Counted from the stretch's first letter, positions 1-8,756 are shown. The stretch: DNA of 64,000 nt from Stenotrophomonas bentonitica (GCF_002887735.1 NZ_PKQP01000006.1:186001-250000), one strand, 5' to 3'. Numbers and translations: made by a program. The notes: generated from the letters alone by a model not told the origin.

Positions 1-15
1 ACCTGGAGTTTTTCG

Positions 16-822
16 ATGAAGCGCACGCTCGTCCTCGCCGCCGCCATGGCCGCCGCACTTCCGTTCTCCGCCCTGGCCCACAAGGCCTGGCTGCAGCCCT
101 CGCAGACCGTGATCGCGGGTACCAACCCGTGGATCACCGTCGATGCGGCTGTTTCCAACGACCTGTTCTACTTCAACCATGTGCCGCTGCGCCTGGACAA
201 CCTGGTCATCACCGCGCCGGATGGCAGCACCGTGCAGCCGCAGAACGCGGCGACCGGCAAGTTCCGCAGTGTGTTCGACGTCGAGCTGACCCAGCAGGGC
301 ACCTACCGCCTGGCCACGATCAACAACGGCCTGTCGGCCAGCTGGGAAGAAGACGGCAAGCCCAAGCGCTGGCGCGGCACCCCGGCCACCTTCGCCACCG
401 AAGTCCCGAAGAACGCCAGGAACCTGCAGGTCTCGCAGTCGGTCGGTCGCGTGGAAACCTTCGTCACCAACGGTACCCCCAACGATACCGCGCTGAAGCC
501 GACCAACCAGGGCATCGAGATGATCGCGCTGGCCCACCCGAACGATCTGGTCGCCGGTGAAGCCGCACGCTTCCGCGTGCTGGTCGACGGCAAGCCGGCC
601 GCCGGCCTGGACTTCGAGATCACCCGCGGCGGCACCCGGTACCGCAACGCACAGGAAGAGATCAAGGTCAGTACCGATGCCAAGGGCGAGTTCGCCGTGA
701 CCTGGCCGGAAGCGGGCATGTACTGGCTGGAAACCGGCACCGAGGACAGCAAGACCTCGATCAAGGAAGCCAAGAAGCGTCGCCTGAGCTACGTGGCCAC
801 GCTGGAAGTGCTGCCGGAGTAA
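16..822 (+). CDS. Periplasmic DUF4198-family protein
   Basis: The 268-residue product starts with a clear Sec signal peptide ([21 protein letters not shown], cleaved before HKAW), so it is exported to the periplasm. The rest resembles DUF4198 proteins, beta-rich domains often found beside metal-uptake receptors or PepSY/ApbE reductase genes; the conserved mature N-terminal histidine (HKAWLQP) is typical of the family and may bind metal. A TGGAG ribosome site lies just before the ATG. It is followed by a terminator hairpin and then the ApbE and flavoreductase genes, so a role in metal or electron handling at the envelope is inferred. The biochemical function is unknown. Confidence 0.85.
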   Translation: MKRTLVLAAAMAAALPFSALAHKAWLQPSQTVIAGTNPWITVDAAVSNDLFYFNHVPLRLDNLVITAPDGSTVQPQNAATGKFRSVFDVELTQQGTYRLATINNGLSASWEEDGKPKRWRGTPATFATEVPKNARNLQVSQSVGRVETFVTNGTPNDTALKPTNQGIEMIALAHPNDLVAGEAARFRVLVDGKPAAGLDFEITRGGTRYRNAQEEIKVSTDAKGEFAVTWPEAGMYWLETGTEDSKTSIKEAKKRRLSYVATLEVLPE

Positions 823-862
823 CGGCATCCGGCGTGCGTTGCGCGCGCCGTCCTCCCCACCC

Positions 863-889
863 GCCCCCGCCGACCTGACGGGGGCTTTT
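863..889 (+). terminator. Rho-independent terminator after the DUF4198 gene
   Basis: Seven-base stem GCCCCCG (863-869) pairs with CGGGGGC (879-885) around a nine-base loop and is followed by TTTT. It sits 40 bases after the DUF4198 stop and before the apbE start, so the two genes may be separately transcribed or attenuated here. Confidence 0.65.
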
Positions 890-942
890 CACCCGACGCA
901 TTCCGGCCATCGGGCTTACCAAGGCCCGACCTGCCCACCCCC

Positions 943-1923
943 ATGACCAACCCGGATTTCGACATCGCCCGCCTCGGTGGCCACACCATGGGCACCACTT
1001 GGCAGGTAAAACTGGCCGTGGCGCGCACCCGCGACCTGCACCCGTTGCATGCCGGCATCCAGGCGCAGTTGGATGCCATCGTGGCGCAGATGAGCACGTG
1101 GGAAGCCGACAGCGATATCGCGCGCTTCAACCGTGCCTCCGCCGGTGAATGGCAGGTGCTGCCGCCGTTGTTCGATACGGTGATGCAGTGTGCGCTGAAG
1201 ATCGCGCAGCGCAGCGGCGGCGCCTTCGATCCCACCGTAGGCCCGCTGGTGGCGCTGTGGGGGTTCGGGGCGCAGGCGCAGGCCCGGCGGATTCCCGATG
1301 CCGACACGCTGGCGGCAACGCGCGCGCGCTGTGGCTGGGAACGCCTGCAGTGGCAGCCCGGTCGCCTGCTGCAACCCGGCGGACTGGCACTGGATCTGTC
1401 GGCGATCGCCAAGGGCTTTGGTGTCGATCAGGTCAGTGCGTGGCTGCGCCAGAACGGGGTACACGCCGCATTGGTGGAGGTCGGCGGCGAGCTGCACGGG
1501 TTTGGTCACAAGCCCGATGGCCAGCCGTGGCGCGTGCTGGTGGAATCGGCACCGGAGGAAGACGCGCAGGCCACCTATCCGCCGCGCGTGCTGGCACTGA
1601 CGGACCGCGCAGTCGCCACCTCCGGTGATCGCTGGCACCACTTCGAGCAGGGCGGCGAGCAGTTCAGCCACACGCTGGATCCGCGCATCGGTGCGCCGGT
1701 CACGCGCGCTGCGGCGGCCGTCACCGTGGTTGCCGACAGCGCCATGCAGGCCGACGCCTGGGCCACGGCGCTGACCGTGATGGGCAGGGACGAGGGCATG
1801 GCATTTGCGCGCACCCATGCGCTGGCCGCACGCTTTGTCGGCCGTGGCGCGCACGGTAGCGAGGAATCCATGAGTCCTGCATTCGAGCAGTTGCTTGCCG
1901 ACGACCGCGTGGGCGCGGCATGA
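943..1923 (+). CDS. apbE: FAD:protein FMN transferase (ApbE family)
   Basis: ApbE enzymes move FMN from FAD onto a Ser/Thr of a target protein. The 326-residue product has the family landmarks: GGHTMGTTW near the N-terminus, STWEADSDIARFNR, the GGAFDPTVGPLVALWGFG block, LDLSAIAKGFGVDQV, VEVGGELHGFG, and the C-terminal metal-site segment VVADSAMQADAWATAL. No signal peptide or lipobox is visible at this ATG and I see no better upstream start, so it would act in the cytoplasm unless the true start is missed; many ApbE proteins are periplasmic. Its stop overlaps the start of the membrane flavoreductase by four bases, so the two are probably translated together. The flavinylated partner is not in the window. 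Confidence 0.92.
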   Translation: MTNPDFDIARLGGHTMGTTWQVKLAVARTRDLHPLHAGIQAQLDAIVAQMSTWEADSDIARFNRASAGEWQVLPPLFDTVMQCALKIAQRSGGAFDPTVGPLVALWGFGAQAQARRIPDADTLAATRARCGWERLQWQPGRLLQPGGLALDLSAIAKGFGVDQVSAWLRQNGVHAALVEVGGELHGFGHKPDGQPWRVLVESAPEEDAQATYPPRVLALTDRAVATSGDRWHHFEQGGEQFSHTLDPRIGAPVTRAAAAVTVVADSAMQADAWATALTVMGRDEGMAFARTHALAARFVGRGAHGSEESMSPAFEQLLADDRVGAA

Positions 1924-3533
1924 GCCTGCGCCCATCGCGTGCGTGGCTGGGCAACCTGATGGTGATGGTGCTGGTGGGCGTCATTGCCTGGGCGCTGCTG
2001 CGCCTGCATCTGGGCGACGCCTGGTGGCCAGCCGCACCGTTGGCCGCGCATTGGCGCTGGGCAGCGGGGAGCCTGGTGCTCTATGCCGCGTTCTGCACCC
2101 TGATCTGGTGGCGTGGACGACCCCGGCAGGCGCGGGTGGCCGACAACGGGCCCGCACCGATCCTGCTGGTCTGGGCCAGCCAGACCGGCTTCGCACAGCA
2201 GCTGTGCGACCGCAGCGCAGAGGCATTGCGCGCTGCCGGGCTGCCAGTGCGCATCCGTGCGCTGCATGCGGTGACGGCCGAGCTCCTGCAGCGCAGCGCG
2301 CAGGTGCTGTTCGTGGTCAGCACCACCGGCGAGGGCGATGCTCCGGATCATGCCCTGCCCTTCCTGCGCAAGGTGATGCCGCAGGCGCCCGCACTGCCCC
2401 ACCTGCAGTACGGCGTGCTGGCCCTGGGCGATCGCAGCTATGGCCATTTCTGCGCCTTCGGCCACCAGCTCGACGCATGGCTGCGCCAGCGTGGTGCCCA
2501 CCCGCTGTTCGATACGGTTGAAGTGGACAATGCCGATCCCGGTGCGCTGCGCCACTGGCAGCAGCTGCTCGGCCAGCTTGGCGGCGAAGCCACCGAGCTG
2601 CCGGACTGGACGCCGGCCGAGTATCTGCCCTGGCAACTGCAGGCGCGGCATCTGGAAAATCCGGGCAGCCCGGGGGCACCGACCTACCGGATCACCCTGG
2701 TGCCTGCCGATGGCACCCTGCCGGTCTGGCAGGCCGGCGACGTGGTCGAGATCGGGCCGCAGCATGCACCGGCGGACGTCGAAGCCTGGCTGCGCAAGAC
2801 GCCGTGGGCGGGCGACACGTTCATCGATGGGCAGACGCTGCGTGCGCATCTTTCGCGCGCGCATCTGCCCGGTGCTGAGGAGATGGCGGCGCTTGCCGAC
2901 CCAGATGCCGTGGTCGCCGCGTTGCGTCCCCTGCCTCACCGGGAATACTCCATCGCCACCCTGCCCGCCGAAGGCCAGGTGCAACTGCTGCTGCGCCGCC
3001 AGCTGCGGCCCGATGGCACGCCGGGCCTGGGCAGCGGCTGGCTGTGCGATCACGCTGCGCTCGGTGGCCGCATCGATCTGCGCTTCCGAAGCAACCCGAA
3101 CTTCCACGGTGCGGCAGCGGCAACGCCGCTGATCCTGATCGGCAACGGCACCGGCATCGCCGGCCTGCGCGCCCACCTGCGGGAGCGGATCAGCGCCGGC
3201 GCGCGCCGCAACTGGCTGCTGTTCGGCGAGCGTACGGCCGCGCACGATTTCTTCTTCGGCGACGACCTGCGCGCCTGGCAGCGCGACGGCTGGATCGCAC
3301 GGCTGGATACGGTGTTCAGTCGCGACGGTGATGAGCATCACTACGTGCAGGACCGGCTGCAGGCGCAGATCCACACGCTGCAGCAGTGGGTGCACGACGG
3401 TGCCACGATCCTGGTCTGCGGCAGCCTGCAGGGCATGGCACCGGCGGTGGATGCGGTGATCGAGCAGGCGCTGGGCCGCGACGTGAAAGAAGCGCTGATC
3501 GTGGCCGGACGCTACCGGCGCGACGTGTACTGA
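1920..3533 (+). CDS. Membrane-anchored flavodoxin/NADPH oxidoreductase (CysJ/CPR-like)
   Basis: This 537-residue protein has two N-terminal membrane helices (about residues 10-28 and 42-62). They are followed by a flavodoxin-type FMN domain starting ILLVWASQTGFAQQLCD with the STTGEGDAPDHA loop, and then a ferredoxin-NADP reductase module with the FAD motif REYSIA and the nucleotide-binding motif GNGTGIAGLR. The C-terminal CGSLQGMA segment matches sulfite reductase and P450 reductase flavoproteins. It should move electrons from NAD(P)H through FAD and FMN at the inner membrane. Overlap with apbE suggests that the acceptor is a flavinylated or PepSY-type membrane protein encoded just outside the window; that is inference. 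Confidence 0.88.
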   Translation: MSLRPSRAWLGNLMVMVLVGVIAWALLRLHLGDAWWPAAPLAAHWRWAAGSLVLYAAFCTLIWWRGRPRQARVADNGPAPILLVWASQTGFAQQLCDRSAEALRAAGLPVRIRALHAVTAELLQRSAQVLFVVSTTGEGDAPDHALPFLRKVMPQAPALPHLQYGVLALGDRSYGHFCAFGHQLDAWLRQRGAHPLFDTVEVDNADPGALRHWQQLLGQLGGEATELPDWTPAEYLPWQLQARHLENPGSPGAPTYRITLVPADGTLPVWQAGDVVEIGPQHAPADVEAWLRKTPWAGDTFIDGQTLRAHLSRAHLPGAEEMAALADPDAVVAALRPLPHREYSIATLPAEGQVQLLLRRQLRPDGTPGLGSGWLCDHAALGGRIDLRFRSNPNFHGAAAATPLILIGNGTGIAGLRAHLRERISAGARRNWLLFGERTAAHDFFFGDDLRAWQRDGWIARLDTVFSRDGDEHHYVQDRLQAQIHTLQQWVHDGATILVCGSLQGMAPAVDAVIEQALGRDVKEALIVAGRYRRDVY

Positions 3534-3550
3534 GGAGTGCCTGCAGGCCC

Positions 3551-4162
3551 TCAGGCGTTGCGGCCCACCGCACTGACGCGGATCGCCAACAACTCCCCGC
3601 CGCCGTGCAACGCAAACCGGCGGCGCTCGCCGGCCGCCAACCACGCGGTATCACCGGCAGCCAGCGGCGTCAGCGATGGCTCGCCTTCGAATTCGGCCTG
3701 GCCGGCAAGCAGATGAATCGCCCACGCCGCCGCCGGTTCGGTGAAGAAGAACATGCTGCCCACCAGCGGCCGGTGCAGCAGCTCGGCCTGCACGGCATCG
3801 CGCCGCCACATCAGATTGAAATCGTGGGTCACCCCGTCGATCAGTTCGCCGGTCACCTGCGCTTCGCCCGCAAACCGCAGGCGGTCGTGCGGCGGCATCA
3901 GGGTATGCAGTGCGCCATCGGCGAACCGCAGGTGCAGGCCTTCGCCACGCAGCAGCACCAGTTCGCGGTCGATCCCGGGAAAGGCCGAGAACGCGGCGTC
4001 CTGCTCGATCTCGGCGATCGACAGGCGCACCTGCCAATCGTCGTTGTCGGGCACGCGCAGGATCTCGCGGGTCCAGCCCAGGCCGTTGCGCCAGCGTTCG
4101 CGGCGGTATTCGAAGGAGGGGATGACGCGGCTGGCCGCGCTCAGGACGGTATCGGTCGACAT
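3551..4162 (-). CDS. HutD/Ves family protein
   Basis: The 203-residue product is a double-stranded beta-helix (cupin-like) protein of the HutD/Ves family, recognisable from YRRERWRNGLGWTREI, WQVRLSIAEIEQDAAFSAFPGIDREL and the later DGVTHDFNLMWRR segment. HutD proteins often accompany histidine-use operons, where their role is not firmly known. No other hut gene lies nearby, so this is an orphan copy. The frame is open further upstream, but the ATG beginning MSTDTVLS fits family length. It converges on the flavoreductase gene with a 17-base gap. Confidence 0.85.
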   Translation of the reverse strand: MSTDTVLSAASRVIPSFEYRRERWRNGLGWTREILRVPDNDDWQVRLSIAEIEQDAAFSAFPGIDRELVLLRGEGLHLRFADGALHTLMPPHDRLRFAGEAQVTGELIDGVTHDFNLMWRRDAVQAELLHRPLVGSMFFFTEPAAAWAIHLLAGQAEFEGEPSLTPLAAGDTAWLAAGERRRFALHGGGELLAIRVSAVGRNA

Positions 4163-4199
4163 GGCGCCAGTGTGCCTGAGCCGACGCAGCAGAGCTGCC

Positions 4200-4907
4200 T
4201 CAGGACACGCCGCCACAATCGGGTTCCAGCAGCCGCGAACGCGCCAGCCAGTCCTTGTCCGGGTAGTACGCGAACACCATCGTGCCGCCGCGCAGGCTGT
4301 CGATCAGCGGCCGCGCCACGGACAGCCGCACAGCGGGGCACCCCAGGCTGCGGCCCAGCCGGCCCTGCAGGCGCGCGATCGCCGGATTCACGTACGGCGC
4401 GCCGTGGATGACGATCGCGCGGTCGCGGGCATGGTCATTGAAGCCCGGCTCCAGCCCTTCCAGGCGCAGCGAATAGCCGTTGCCGCCCATGTAGGTCTCC
4501 TTGGCGGTGAACGCGCCCAGGCTGGACATGAAACTGCCGTCCTTGTTGGAGAAGTGCTGGGTACGGTTGTCACCGCTGTTGCGCCCATGCGCGACCCACT
4601 CCTCGAACAGCAGCCGCTGGCGGGTCAGATCGAAAATCCACATGCGCGGTTCGGTCGACGGCCGCGAGTAATCGATCACGCTCAACTTGCCCGGGTCGAC
4701 GCCGAGTTCCGGCCGGCGCAACGCACAGCGCATCGCGCGGGCCGCCAGCTGCAACACGTGTTTGTCCGCAGCCGGTGCGGCCCTGGAGAGCATCTCGGCC
4801 ATCTGCACCGGAGTCGCCTCCGGGGCCGGCGCAGGGCTGGCCGCGCCCGCCGTGGCGGACGCGATCAGGCCGCAGAACGCGGCAGGCAGCAATTTCACAA
4901 CGGGCAT
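4200..4907 (-). CDS. Murein L,D-transpeptidase catalytic domain protein (YkuD_2 type)
   Basis: The 235-residue product has a signal peptide (MPVVKLLPAAFCGLIASATAGA) followed by a domain with the YkuD_2 pattern: YSRPSTEPRMWIFDLTRQRLLF, then VIHGAPYVNP and the cysteine motif SLGCPAVRL. The cysteine is the expected nucleophile that forms 3-3 cross-links or attaches proteins to peptidoglycan in the periplasm. It lies 27 bases downstream of a second L,D-transpeptidase on the same strand, so the pair probably forms an operon. The start was chosen at the second ATG because the signal peptide begins there. Confidence 0.85.
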   Translation of the reverse strand: MPVVKLLPAAFCGLIASATAGAASPAPAPEATPVQMAEMLSRAAPAADKHVLQLAARAMRCALRRPELGVDPGKLSVIDYSRPSTEPRMWIFDLTRQRLLFEEWVAHGRNSGDNRTQHFSNKDGSFMSSLGAFTAKETYMGGNGYSLRLEGLEPGFNDHARDRAIVIHGAPYVNPAIARLQGRLGRSLGCPAVRLSVARPLIDSLRGGTMVFAYYPDKDWLARSRLLEPDCGGVS

Positions 4908-4934
4908 GGGCAGCACACCAACCGGAGGCAACCC

Positions 4935-6005
4935 TTACAACGTGGACCCGCCGGCGTCGGATTCCAAGACGGGCTGCAGGTTCTGTTCATCGGCCACCGG
5001 GCGAACCGCGGGCAGGCTGGTCACCAGCAGCGTGGTGCCGGGCACCAGCACGCTGTACAGCTGTTCAGCGAATTCCGGCGGCAGCGCCATCGGCAGGCTC
5101 GGCGTGGCGAGCAGGTCCGGGGTGGCATTGGCGGCGGTCTGGCCCAGCAGTGGGTAGGCGGTCCAGCGGTGCAGCGGGCGGTGCGGGTCCAGCGGGCTGG
5201 GGTTGTCCTGGTAGCCCTGGCCCATCACGAACAACGTGGTGCCCTCGAACGCCGGCAAGGCCTTGGCCTCCAACCGCGACTCGCCGATCAGCACGCCATC
5301 GCGCAGCACATACAGGCGTTGATCATGCAGGCTGACCAGAATGCCGACCTGGCCGGCCGGGGCCGCCGCATCGTTCCAGTAATGCGCCGGCGCGTCGGTG
5401 CTCTCGACCAGCGGTTTGCCGGTGCTGCTGACCGGCGCCAGCACGGCCGGATAGGCCAGCGTCATCGGCGCGCTCTTGGCATCGGCCACCACCACGGTAT
5501 CGCCGCGATGGGTCTCGCCGAACAGCTTCTGCGCGAACGCCTGCGGCAACCGCACGCAGCCGTGCGAGGCCGGATGCCCGGGCAGGCTGCCGCCGTGCAG
5601 CGCGATGCCGTCCCAGGTCAGGCGCTGCATGTACGGCATCGGCGCGCTGTTGTAGAGGTTGGATTTGTGGTCCTTGTCCTTCTGCAGGATCGTGAACACA
5701 CCGGTCGGGGTTTCGTGCCCGGCCTTGCCCGAGCTGATCGTGCTCATGCCGATCGCGATGCCGTTGCGGTACACGTAAGCGCGCTGCTCATCGAGGCTGA
5801 CCACCAGCACGATCGGGCCGGACGGGGAGATCTCCGGATGCCAGAGGAACTCGCCGGGCTTGAGATCGGTGGGGCCGCGCGGGGCCTCGGTCGTCCTGCT
5901 GGCCGTCGGCGCAGTGTTGGCGGCCGTGGCGGGAAGCATCCCGGTCGCCAACAGCGTTCCGAGCGCCAGACTCAACAGCGTGCTGCGTACTGCCATGTCG
6001 TGCAT
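4935..6005 (-). CDS. L,D-transpeptidase (YkuD) with a degenerate second YkuD-like repeat
   Basis: The 356-residue exported protein has a signal peptide (about residues 1-28) and a YkuD domain at about residues 64-175 with HGGSLPGHPASHGC ending in the nucleophile Cys150. Residues 218-330 resemble the first domain again: LVSLHDQRLYVLRDGVLIGE parallels VVSLDEQRAYVYRNGIAIGM, and LPPEFAEQLY parallels LPQAFAQKLF. The second copy has no SHGC motif and should not be catalytic. The frame stays open far upstream, but MHDMAVRS directly precedes a good signal peptide; MAVRS nine bases later is the alternative. Probable role: peptidoglycan 3-3 cross-linking or protein anchoring. Confidence 0.85.
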   Translation of the reverse strand: MHDMAVRSTLLSLALGTLLATGMLPATAANTAPTASRTTEAPRGPTDLKPGEFLWHPEISPSGPIVLVVSLDEQRAYVYRNGIAIGMSTISSGKAGHETPTGVFTILQKDKDHKSNLYNSAPMPYMQRLTWDGIALHGGSLPGHPASHGCVRLPQAFAQKLFGETHRGDTVVVADAKSAPMTLAYPAVLAPVSSTGKPLVESTDAPAHYWNDAAAPAGQVGILVSLHDQRLYVLRDGVLIGESRLEAKALPAFEGTTLFVMGQGYQDNPSPLDPHRPLHRWTAYPLLGQTAANATPDLLATPSLPMALPPEFAEQLYSVLVPGTTLLVTSLPAVRPVADEQNLQPVLESDAGGSTL

Positions 6006-6009
6006 CCAT

Positions 6010-6404
6010 TCGAAGAGATGCCGCCACGCTACACGAAGTGCCGCCAAGCGTTCGCGAAAACCACGGGGGGCCACGCGTCGTATTTCGTTCGCCCCAAACA
6101 GTAATTGCCCGGCCACACCTCCGTGTGCAGACCGGGCAATCGATACATCCTTGTCGGCATCCCGCCTTCCCCCTGTGCGTCCTGCGCAGTCTGGGTGCCG
6201 GCCATGCTCCGTGCACTCGGCCGTATATGCTTCCGCCATCTCAGCCCTTCCCGGGGTCTGGATGCCACCGTCCTGGTGGGTCCGCGCCGCTCCTTCCGCG
6301 CCGCCTCCGTGCGTGCCGCCTCCCTGCAGCGGTCGGTGCCACCGCGGCATCCTGCCGTGGCAGCCAGTGACCGGCATCCTGCCCGTCCCGACGTGTCCTG
6401 TTGT
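6010..6404. other. Gene-poor interval between the L,D-transpeptidase and comEA
   Basis: About 395 bases with no frame I would call a gene. Open frames exist on both strands, but they lack ribosome sites and have residue mixes typical of GC-rich non-coding DNA. The one structured element is the hairpin at 6104-6140. On the minus strand this interval would hold the 3' region of comEA transcripts and the promoter of the transpeptidase pair. Confidence 0.5.
6104..6140. other. Strong two-step hairpin
   Basis: ATTGCCCGG (6104-6112) pairs perfectly with CCGGGCAAT (6132-6140), and inside the loop CACAC pairs with GTGTG, giving a nested stem. There is no T-run on either side. It could end comEA transcripts, act as an RNA element upstream of the transpeptidases, or be a solitary cruciform. 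The function is not determinable from the sequence. Confidence 0.55.
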
Positions 6405-6734
6405 TCAGCGCCTTGGTACGGTGGCCGGCGCTGCCCTCCTGGGCGGTGCCTGGACCGGCGCCTGCCTGGCCCCGGTGGTCATCCGTTGTCGATTCCGTTC
6501 GACGGTAGCTGTCCCTATCCCCTTCACCCGCGCCAGATCCTCGACGTGTTCGAAGGGGCCGTGTTGTCGCCGGTACGCGACGATCGCTTCGGCCTTCATC
6601 GGGCCCACGTTCGCCAATCCCTGCTGCAGCGTCGACGCATCCGCCGTATTGATGTTGATCCGATCGGCCGCGAAGGCCATTCCGCTCAACAGCAGTCCCA
6701 GCACCAGCGCCCTGCACGAAAACCAAGGTCGCAC
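6405..6734 (-). CDS. comEA: ComEA-like helix-hairpin-helix DNA-binding protein
   Basis: The 109-residue product has a signal peptide or membrane anchor (about residues 1-22, ending GMAFAA) and the ComEA repeat pair: ININTADASTLQQGLANVGPMKAEAIVAYR and FEHVEDLARVKGIGTATVERN. These are two helix-hairpin-helix units that bind double-stranded DNA in the periplasm during natural transformation. The start is a GTG at 6734 because a strong AAGGAG lies eight bases upstream and the signal peptide begins there; a longer ATG frame from 6839 would add a non-homologous stretch. The tail is Pro/Ala/Arg rich. It stands alone, away from other competence genes. Confidence 0.85.
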   Translation of the reverse strand: MRPWFSCRALVLGLLLSGMAFAADRININTADASTLQQGLANVGPMKAEAIVAYRRQHGPFEHVEDLARVKGIGTATVERNRQRMTTGARQAPVQAPPRRAAPATVPRR

Positions 6735-6741
6735 TGTGTAG

Positions 6742-6747
6742 CTCCTT
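6742..6747 (-). promoter_or_regulatory. Ribosome binding site deciding the GTG start of comEA
   Basis: On the minus strand AAGGAG sits seven bases before the GTG at 6734. No comparable site precedes the upstream ATG at 6839, which supports the shorter protein. Confidence 0.7.
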
Positions 6748-6933
6748 GTGGCTCGGAACCGGCCCCTGCCGGCAATCCTGTCGAAGGTTCCAGCGTCCCT
6801 CGCCACATACACACAGCCTATCGTCCACGGCGCCTTCACACAGCAGGCCTAACACCCGACGTGATGTAGGGAAATACCTACCCCAGCGCAGGCGTAGAAT
6901 GGACGGACTTGTCAAAAGCACTCCGGAGTTCAG

Positions 6934-8427
6934 ATGGACAGCGCCAAGCTCGGCCAATTCGTCAGTGAAAAGTGGGACAACGAGATCGTCCCGCAATTGG
7001 TCGATTACATCCGTATCCCCAACAAATCGCCGATGTTCGACGCCGATTGGGTCGCCAACGGCTACATGGAACAGGCCGTCACCCTGATGGAAACCTGGGC
7101 CAAGGCCCAGAACCTGCCCGGCCTGACCGTCGAGGTCGTGCGCCTGGAAGGCCGCACCCCGCTGCTGCTGCTGGAAATCCCGGCCTCCGGCGCCGAGACC
7201 GGCGACGACACCATCCTGCTGTACGGCCATCTGGACAAGCAGCCGGAAATGACCGGCTGGGACGATGACCTGGGCCCGTGGATCCCGGTGCTGCGCGGCG
7301 ACAAGCTGTACGGCCGCGGCGGCGCCGATGACGGCTACGCGATGTTCGGTTCGCTGGCCGCCGTGCTGGCGCTGCAAGAACAGGGCCTGCCGCACGCGCG
7401 CTGCGTGATCCTGATCGAAGCCTGCGAAGAATCCGGCAGCTACGACCTGCCCGCCTACGTTGATCACCTGGCCGAGCGCATCGGCAAGCCGTCGCTGGTG
7501 GTGTGCCTGGATTCGGGCTGCGCCAACTACGACCAGCTGTGGTGCACCACCTCGCTGCGCGGCCTGACCGGCGGCAACTTCTCGGTCAAGGTGCTCAACG
7601 AAGGCGTGCATTCCGGCGATGCCTCCGGCGTGATCCCGTCCAGCTTCCGCCTGCTGCGCCAGCTGATCTCGCGCATCGAGGACGAGAACACCGGCCGCAT
7701 CCTGATCGACGGCATGAATGTAGAGATCCCGGCCGAGCGCCAGGAACAGGCCAAGCGCGCCGCTGAAGTGGTGGACACCGCCATCTTCGAGAAATTCCCG
7801 ATGGTCGACGGCCTGCGCCCGATGAACGATGACCTGGCCGAACTGGTGCTCAACCGCACCTGGCGCCCGGCGCTGTCGGTCACCGGTGTGGACGGCCTGC
7901 CGCCGCTGGCCTCGGCCGGCAACGTGCTGCGCCCGCATACCGCGGTGAAGCTGTCGCTGCGCCTGCCCCCGACCGCCGACGGCAAGGCCTGCGGCGAGCT
8001 GCTCAAGGAAGCGCTGCTGCGCGATCCGCCGAACGGCGCCGAAGTGAAGCTGGACCTGGAGAAGGCCTCCAGCGGCTGGAACGCCCCGGCCATGGCGCCG
8101 TGGCTGACCCAGGCGATCGACGATGCCAGCCAGACCTTCTTCGGCAAGCCGGCGATGTACATGGGCGAAGGCGGCTCGATCCCGTTCATGGGCATGCTCG
8201 GCGAGAAGTTCCCGGGCGCGCAGTTCATGATCACCGGCGTGCTCGGCCCGCACTCCAACGCACACGGCCCGAACGAGTTCCTGCACATCCCGATGGGCAA
8301 GCGCGTGACCTCGTGCGTGTCCAAGGTGATCAGCGAGCATTACGCGGCCAGCCTGCGTGGCGAGACCAGCGGTTCGCCGGTCGCCGCCGACAGCGGTACC
8401 CGTCACGGCGGCCACGGCTGCTGCTGA
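6934..8427 (+). CDS. M20 family metallopeptidase (dipeptidase/carboxypeptidase)
   Basis: This 497-residue zinc peptidase carries the M20 metal-site motifs in order: LLYGHLDKQ (His and Asp ligands), GRGGADDGYAMF, the catalytic EACEESGS pair of glutamates, and GPHSNAHGPNEFLHI near the C-terminus. The central dimerisation domain is present (GLTGGNFSVKVLNEGVHSG). No signal peptide is seen, so it should be a cytoplasmic dipeptidase or amidohydrolase; the exact substrate cannot be read. The last residues, RHGGHGCC, form an unusual histidine/cysteine tail. The gene stands alone behind a CGGAG ribosome site. Confidence 0.92.
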   Translation: MDSAKLGQFVSEKWDNEIVPQLVDYIRIPNKSPMFDADWVANGYMEQAVTLMETWAKAQNLPGLTVEVVRLEGRTPLLLLEIPASGAETGDDTILLYGHLDKQPEMTGWDDDLGPWIPVLRGDKLYGRGGADDGYAMFGSLAAVLALQEQGLPHARCVILIEACEESGSYDLPAYVDHLAERIGKPSLVVCLDSGCANYDQLWCTTSLRGLTGGNFSVKVLNEGVHSGDASGVIPSSFRLLRQLISRIEDENTGRILIDGMNVEIPAERQEQAKRAAEVVDTAIFEKFPMVDGLRPMNDDLAELVLNRTWRPALSVTGVDGLPPLASAGNVLRPHTAVKLSLRLPPTADGKACGELLKEALLRDPPNGAEVKLDLEKASSGWNAPAMAPWLTQAIDDASQTFFGKPAMYMGEGGSIPFMGMLGEKFPGAQFMITGVLGPHSNAHGPNEFLHIPMGKRVTSCVSKVISEHYAASLRGETSGSPVAADSGTRHGGHGCC

Positions 8428-8486
8428 CGTTGGCGGACGCAGCCCGGCCTTGCTAGGCTGCGTCCACCTCTACTGACGCATTTGGC

Positions 8487-8756
8487 ATGAACGGACTGTT
8501 TGGCAGCACCAGCTGGCTCTACATCATCCTGGTCGGCTTCGTCGTCGGTCTGCTCGGGCGTTTCTTCATGCCGGGCAACAACCGCATGGGCTGCCTGCTG
8601 ACCATCGTGCTCGGCATCGTCGGCGCCCTGCTGGCCGGCTGGTTCGGCCAGTACATGGGCTGGTATGCCCGCGGCGAGCCGGCCGGTTTCATCGGCGCGA
8701 TCCTGGGTGCGGTCGCGGTCCTGGCCGTGCTGCGGTTGTTCAGCAGCAAGCGCTGA
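8487..8756 (+). CDS. GlsB/YeaQ/YmgE family stress-associated membrane protein
   Basis: The 89-residue product has three predicted membrane helices with the glycine-rich family pattern IILVGFVVGLLGRFFMPG, GCLLTIVLGIVGALLAGWFG and GFIGAILGAVAVLAVLRLF. Members are small inner-membrane proteins linked to envelope and stationary-phase stress in enterobacteria and firmicutes; the mechanism is not known. It lies between the M20 peptidase and amgK, reading in the same direction, about 60 bases from each, and could be part of a loose transcription unit. Confidence 0.85.
   Translation: MNGLFGSTSWLYIILVGFVVGLLGRFFMPGNNRMGCLLTIVLGIVGALLAGWFGQYMGWYARGEPAGFIGAILGAVAVLAVLRLFSSKR

Noticed and set aside
6240-6300. 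Thiamine-pyrophosphate riboswitch-like CTGAGAT on the minus strand
   Set aside because: The partner ACCC and GAACCTGAT parts and thiamine genes are missing.
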